DNA of 64,000 nucleotides from Ovis canadensis (lineage: Eukaryota; Chordata; Mammalia; Artiodactyla; Bovidae): NCBI RefSeq assembly GCF_042477335.2, contig NC_091256.1:36548001-36612000 (forward strand). Reading direction: 5' to 3'. Position 1 is the stretch's first letter. Each line of letters opens with the position of its first letter. Of the stretch, positions 58,160-64,000 are shown piece by piece. The notes beneath the pieces are model-generated. The model was not told where the DNA came from. It saw only the letters and a program-made list of their open reading frames with translations, and did no database searches. A program made the translations under genes and the position numbers.

Positions 58160-60000
58160 ATGGAAAATTTCAAAATGGTAATAGTTAAGAGAACAGTAAA
58201 ATGAAATTATGGCTCATCACTCAGCTTAACAATAATTCCTTAATATCACCCATTTTTTGACACATTTCAGAATCCCCTCTCTTCCTTTTAAAATTATTCT
58301 TACTCAGTTCAGGATCTTGAGGTCCAAAAGTTATAAGGGGTTCATACATGTCATAAATCAACCTTTTAATCAGATATAAATTACATATAACAAAGTGTAC
58401 CCATTCTAGGAATGAATTTTAACAAATGTAAGCACTTATGGAAAAACAACCATAACCAAATATGGAACATTTCTTTTGTTTGAAAAAGTTCCTTTGCATA
58501 CCTTCTCAGTGTATCCCACCCAAACCACCTGTTCTAGGCAACCATTGACAAAACTTTTTCCCACTGTACATTAGCTTTTCCTGTTGTAATTGTGGTTATA
58601 AATGGATTTATAGTTAGGTGTGAAACTGCCCAGCCTCATGGTAAATTTATTTTATCTTGGAAACTGCCCAACTGCTCTCAAAAGTGACTATACCATTTTA
58701 TGTTTCCACTAACAATTTCTAAAACTTCCATTTGGTCACATATTTGCTAACATCTGGTATTACCAGCCTTAAAGTGTAGCCATTCTAATGGGCATGCCTT
58801 TGAGGTTTTAATTATATTTCTTGATGCTTAATGATGTTGAGCACTTTTTCATGTGGCCATACATTTTCATGGGCTTCTGTGTGAAATAGCTTTTTAAATC
58901 TTTTGTCCTTCTTTAAACTGGCATTTGTTTTTTTTCCCTAAATATTAAAATCTAAGAGTTCTTTATATTCATATAATTTAGATACAACTCCTTTGTCAGA
59001 TACATATTACAAATTTCTTCCAAACTCTGGCTTGGCCTTTCAATTTCTTAGCATTGTCTTTTGAAGAGCAAATTTTTAACTTTGATGAACACCGTTTTAT
59101 TAATGTTCATTTTTATGGTAAGTGCCTTTTGTCTCCTGCCTAAGGAATCATAGGTAGTTCTAATGATGTGAATATTTTCATATTTTCTTCTAGAGGTTTT
59201 ATTGTTATACCCTTTCATGATTAAGAAAGACTTTGTTCCATTTTGAGTAAGTTTTTGTGAATGTTGTGAGGTAGAGATCATGTTTCATTCCCACCCCCCA
59301 CAAATGAATATCCATTTGTTCCCATACCATTTCTTTCCCCTTTAAATTACATTGGCACCTTGAGTTGAGATCAGTTGACCACATATACATGTGTCTCTTT
59401 CTGGACCCTACTCTGTTCTATCCTAAGACGATACCACACTGTTTTGATTACTATAGCTTTATAGTAGGTTTTGCAATCAGGTAGTTCCTTTGTGAAATTG
59501 TTTTGGTCACTGCATTTCCTTTGCATTTCCATATAAAGTTTAGAATCAACTTAACCACTTTCTACAAAAAAGCATGCTGAGCATTTGATTGTTCTTATTA
59601 CTGAGTCCATAGATGAATTTGGGAAGAACTGGTATCAACAAATATTAAGGCTTCTAATTAAGATGAACTAAGTTCATCTCTGCATTCATTTAGATCTTTA
59701 TAATTTCTCTCAACAGGGCTTTGTATTTTTCAGTGTACAAGATTCATGCATATTTTGTTTATGTATGCCAGGTATTTCATGGTTCTTAATGTTCTAAATG
59801 GTATTTTTTTACATTTTGTTTGCAATTTTTTGCTGATATCTAGAAATACAGTTGAATTTTTTTATACTGACCTTATTATCTTACTAAATTATTCTATTAT
59901 TTCTAAGGGGGGTGTAGATTTCATAGGATTCTTTGTGTGAATGACCATGTCATCTATGAATAAACACCTTTTTTAAAAAGTCAGATTAATGCATAATTTA
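58160..60000 (-). mobile_element. Antisense L1, old (MIA3 intron 6)
   Basis: Passages such as tataaattacatataacaaa, taccattttatgtttccact, gatacaactcctttgtcaga and ccataaagtttagaatcaac-like text follow reversed L1 3' UTR/ORF2. Diverged; borders approximate. 60000-62300 probably continues it but is not clear. Confidence 0.55.
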
Positions 60001-62916
60001 CATCTAGTAAAATTCACCCTTTCTGTATGCAGTGCTGTGTTTTCACATTTTTTTCAAAAATTTTTGTGTTCACCCTTCTCTTGCCTCTCTTTCTAGGACT
60101 CTAACTGTATTTATTTATGTTATGTATGTATGTCTTTATTTATGTTAGCTCATTTTATGTAGTTCCACAGGTCACTGAGGCTCTGTTCTTTGTTGTTGTT
60201 GTTATTTAGTCTTTTTTATGTTTTAGCTTCTATTTAAGTACTTCCTGTTGCTACCATTAAGTTTATTGATCTTTTGTGGTATCTTATCTGCTCTTAAGCC
60301 ATCAAGTAAAATTTTCATTTTGGTTATTTTATTTTTTAGCTCTAAAAGTTCCACTTAGTTTTATTTTATATCTTCCATTTCTCTCCTCAGTATGGTCATT
60401 TTAAAAAAAATTGTTAAATATATTTTGAAATGATTCTTTTAAAGCCCCTTAAAGCTAACATTCTGTCATCTCTTGCAATTTCTTGGTCTATTTTTGTAGG
60501 TTAACTTATCTCTTAAATGGGATACATTTTTATGCTTTTTTTCATGTCTAGAGATTTTGTGGGTTTTTTTTGTTTGTTTTTTGTGTTTTGGTTTGATTGT
60601 TTTTCTTTTTGGATACTAGGCACTGGGAATGTGAATGTTGGGTGCCTGGATTTTGGTGGCTTCCTTTAAAAAAGTGAAGTTTCTTTTTCTAGACTGTTAA
60701 GTTACTTGAAGATCAGCTTGATCCTTTCTAGTCTTATTTTTAAAATCTGTTGCGAGGTATAGTGTGTATAGTAGTATTTACTCCAGGGCTAGTGTTTCCC
60801 TACTATAATGATGTTATTCTTCTGGAATCTACTAAATGCCCTGAGTATTCATTAAGGTCAGTTCATGCTGACTAGCTGGAATACAGATGTCTCCCAGCCC
60901 TGCATTAACTGGAAATGATTCAGCTTCCAGCCTCCTTGTAAGTTGTTCTTTTTGCCTGTAGTTGTTCTTTGCTGTTCCTCAAGGAATCTTGCTTATACGA
61001 GTGGTGCTTTGAATTTAGCCCACGACTGAAGGAGACACCCTTGCAGATTCCTAGAGCTCTTTTTCTTTGTCGTCCTCATCTTTCCCCTAACTGTCCGTGC
61101 GTGTGTCAGGCACTTCAGCCTCTCTGAAGTCTGATCTCCACCTCCTTGGCAAGATTGGTATATTCTGCTTACCTTCCCTATATTGCTGTATACAGAGTGC
61201 CTCCAGGTAAAAAAGCTGGGTGATCACAGGGCTCAACTCACGTGTTAGCCTTTCCTCAGGAGTCACGATGGTGTGCTGCCTCTTGTTCTCTACCTGAAAA
61301 ACTTTCTTTTTTCCCATAAATTTTGTCCAGTTTTCTGGTCATTTTTAGTGGGAGGGCAAGTATCAGATCATTAACTCGGTCTATGCGTGTCTTCTTTTTG
61401 TTTGTTTGTTGTATTTTATTTGTTGTTCAGTGTGTTCATTAAAGAGGCAGGTTGGTTTGGCTGCTAGGAAGGACCATAGTGTGGGTTTTGCTAACTGCAT
61501 TCCTCTCGTACAATTGAACATTTTCCCTTGTTGTTTATATTTCTTGATAATTGCTTCGTCATATTGGGAGTCCTGATTCGGTTTCATTTTTGTTTGGCAA
61601 GAATACTTAATGAAAGATGTTTGCATCTGGAGGCATCTGTGGTCTAGATGTCCGTCTTTTTCTTGATGTTACTAGCAATTGGTGACATTGATTAGAATGT
61701 CTGTATTATAAGTTGTAGAATGGTAATTGTCTACTTATAGCGTTCCCACGTCATTTAAAAGTTGGGACACTTCTACAAAGAGAAACTTAATAATCAACTA
61801 TTCTTTATACTGAGATTGGTTTGTATAGTTAAGGCAGTATAAATATTTGATTCTTTCTGTTTAAATAGTTTTCGAAATAATGAGTTGTCTTACCAGCATT
61901 ATCCAAAGATGCCCCAAAGGTTTATGTATGTGTTTCTTTTAACTCTTTTCTAAGAATCATTATGATGCATGAATTTTAAAGTATTTGGTTTGTATAATCC
62001 ACAGTAGTTATTATTCTTATCAATGCTCAATCTCTCCCATTTTTAGTTACTGGGACCCTCTTTAGCTTTGCTCCTGGGCTCTTTTGACATCATCTCATGG
62101 TCATTGATACCTTCCTTGCTTTCTAGTGTAACAAGATGTTCCAAGCTCATTTTGTACATTTCCTGCCCAGATCTTGAAGGAGCTATTTCTCTAAAGAGTT
62201 TTTTTTCCTTTCACTGGGAAATGGTATTCAGAGGCAACATTCTGGGTATTAAGATCACTTACTGCTTTAGAGTTGGCCATCATTTCTAGCCCTTTTCAGA
62301 GGACAAAGCTAAGATATAAGGGAGGATTTTTTTATGTAACTGTTCATTACGATGCCATTTGGATATTCCCAATCAGAGTTCCAGACACTAATGGAATTTT
62401 ACTTAACCACATCTATCTGATATTGTATTTTCTTTCTCCGATGTTGGAAATCCCAGTTTTTAATGACATCAGCATAATTATTTATTTATCTTATTTTACA
62501 ATATTCACATAACAGTATGAAAAATACCATATCAACACTACCACCCACAATGTGTTGCTGAAAATATTGCAAGGATATTTTGCAGTTCTTTTTGTCTCTA
62601 ACCTGTATCCCACTGGGGTATGCTTGAAAATAATCCTTTTATGTTGTTCTGCCATTAAGTTGGCATAGTTAGGTTAATTGTTTCATTTTCGCTTTCAATT
62701 TTTAAGGATTTTTTTAAAAAAAGATTTTAAAAATTTCTAATTATCTAACAAATTTACAAGAGCCAAAGTCAATTTGTAGAACAAAATCTGTTCAGAGAAG
62801 TCTAACTTTTGTCCTATTTCCATCCAACCTGTTGACATGTTCCTCGATAGGTAATTTAAAAATTAATATCATTATCTACCCTGCCATTAAAAAATAAGCA
62901 AATGATTTCTGCATCT

Positions 62917-63138
62917 GGGCTTTCCATGTGGCGCTAGTGGAAAAGAGGTTGCCTGCCAATGCAAGAGACATAAGAGATGCAGGTTCAATCCCTGGACCAG
63001 GAAGATTTCCCTAAAGAAGGAAATGGCAGCCCACCCCAGTGTTCTTGCCTGGAGAATCCCATGGACAGAGGAGCCCTGTGAGCCACAGTCCATGGGGTTC
63101 CCGAAGAGGTGGACACGACTAAGCGACTTTCACTTTTC
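62917..63138 (+). mobile_element. Bov-tA SINE
   Basis: Forward: gggctttccatgtggcgcta ... acacgactaagcgactttca. Confidence 0.9.
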
Positions 63139-63757
63139 TGCATCCAGCCAAGGTAGACTTATAGATACCAGCTTTACTCTCCTAACTAACACAGCTAAAA
63201 AGAAAAAAGCTGAGACAGAATACAGGACACAACAGTTTTGAGTCATCAGGCAACAAAGAACAGTAGTTTCTGAAAGCTGGAGAACAGATGCCATGAGGTT
63301 TACAGCTGTCACATCTCATTGCATTGAGAGAGTTCCCAGGCTTGGCACAGAGAGGAGAACCCCTGAACTGAGGAAGTGGAGCTGAAAGTCCAGGAAGAGC
63401 AAAGCAGCCTGGATTCACAAGGCGGAAGCCCAAGAGGAGAGCTACACAGAAAGCAAGCCCTGGGGATTTTCAGAAGGCCCCTGAGTATTCACCAGAGTAC
63501 TGATCACATGAGGGTCACAGACTACTTAAGGTCAGAGAGTGACCTTGATCTAGTGAGTAGAAGAGACAATTGCTGACACAGGGCCAGGAGTAGTACCTAG
63601 TAATTCTTAGGGAATTGGGTAGAGTCTCAGAAGGGTCTTGCCTCAGCCTAAATGCTGTTCATGTCCTCCTTAACAAATCTTAAAAGCAAGACCCAATAGA
63701 ACCAAACTGTTACCCAGCAATTTACCTGCATCCCAGAACAAAGCTTAAGAATAACTG

Positions 63758-64000
63758 GTTTATTAGTCAGGGTTCCCTAGAGAAGCAGAACCAGTAGGAT
63801 ATACATACAAGAAGAGGTTTATCTTAAGGAATTGAGTTACAAATGGAGGCTGAGAAGTCCCACAGTCTGCAGTCTGCAAGCTGGAGACCTTGTAAAGTTG
63901 GGTTGTAATCAGTCCAAGTCCAGAGACCTGAGAACCAGGGGAACTGATTCTCCCCTTGGTCTGAGGGCCTGAGAACCAGGAGCACCAGAAGCAAAAGACT
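63758..64000. mobile_element. Old mammalian interspersed repeat, family not assigned, cut by window edge
   Basis: ttagtcagggttccctagag, aagcagaaccagtaggatat, then ggaggctgagaagtcccaca and two similar 'gagaaccaggggaactga / gagaaccaggagcaccag' passages. I recognise this as a common mammalian repeat but cannot name the family safely. Confidence 0.5.

Larger units (their letters stand above)
39505..64000 (+). other. MIA3: MIA3 / TANGO1 gene, 5' portion (coding exons 1-6; rest off the right edge)
   Basis: MIA3 (TANGO1) is an integral membrane protein of ER exit sites. Its lumenal SH3-like domain captures procollagen, through HSP47, and other bulky cargo, while its cytosolic coiled coils and proline-rich domain bind cTAGE5 and the Sec23/24 coat. 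Six exons splice in phase (ends 1, 0, 0, 1, 1, 0) into about 1155 residues without a stop, compared with about 1907 for the complete human protein. Order: signal peptide (residues 1-22), SH3-like/MIA domain (about 45-107), long acidic disordered lumenal segment (exon 4), a conserved helical module near the end of exon 4, and the first hydrophobic segment in exon 6. The membrane anchor and all cytosolic domains are missing because the gene leaves the window. The short-isoform (TANGO1S) alternative first exon was not found up to 64000. Confidence 0.95.
55942..64000 (+). other. MIA3: MIA3 intron 6 (start; end off window)
   Basis: More than 8 kb with no coding exon recognised. I looked for GC-rich sequence that could be the promoter and first exon of the short isoform (TANGO1S) and saw none, so that exon, if conserved, lies further right. 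Confidence 0.7.

Noticed and set aside
55942-64000. Search for the TANGO1S alternative first exon
   Set aside because: No GC-rich promoter-like stretch or matching coding sequence was seen, so it was not annotated.

Overview
This is a mammalian genomic window from a ruminant, almost certainly a bovid and most likely cattle or a close relative. The evidence is the dense, partly young load of BovB (RTE) LINEs, tRNA-derived Bov-tA SINEs, BOV-A2 dimers with AGC tails and CHR-type SINEs, on top of older mammalian L1, L2, MIR, MER20-like and Tigger copies. Exons are short, have GT-AG borders and are widely spaced. There are no bacterial-type operons, CRISPR arrays or tRNA/rRNA genes. All family calls come from recognising sequence, not from a database search.

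Two protein-coding genes lie head to head (divergent). On the minus strand, from about 20.2 kb to beyond base 1, is the 5' half of TAF1A, a subunit of the SL1/TIF-IB selectivity factor of RNA polymerase I. It has a non-coding exon 1 at a GC-rich promoter (about 20.01-20.25 kb) and four coding exons: 18491-18611, 14010-14179, 9723-9836 and 4330-4528. These encode about 201 N-terminal residues, and the remaining exons lie left of the window. On the plus strand, starting in a CpG island at about 39.1-40.1 kb, is the 5' two thirds of MIA3 (TANGO1), the ER-exit-site receptor for procollagen and other bulky cargo. Six coding exons (39505-39637, 42500-42633, 46713-46799, 49115-51917, 53260-53421, 55796-55941) keep one open frame of about 1155 residues: signal peptide, SH3-like domain, long acidic lumenal region, and the first hydrophobic segment near the membrane. 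The cytosolic coiled coils and proline-rich domain lie to the right of the window. The TAF1A-MIA3 order and orientation match the human chromosome 1q41 arrangement as I remember it.

The intergenic interval (about 20.3-39.1 kb) holds no gene I can recognise. It is mainly an old antisense L1 mosaic carrying later BovB, Bov-tA and Tigger insertions. One BovB fragment (25.61-26.74 kb) keeps an uninterrupted reverse-transcriptase reading frame. Intron 4 of TAF1A contains a full-length RPS15A processed pseudogene with a 17-bp target-site duplication and one frameshift.

I found no undescribed multi-gene system. The observations most worth testing are a candidate alternative or poison exon in MIA3 intron 4 (52611-52687, in phase with exon 4, ending in a stop), an in-frame open stretch upstream of the MIA3 start codon, a pure (CAG)27 tract at the end of a BOV-A2 copy in MIA3 intron 2, a target-site-flanked bare poly(T) tract beside MIA3 exon 2, and several nested or tandemly duplicated structures.
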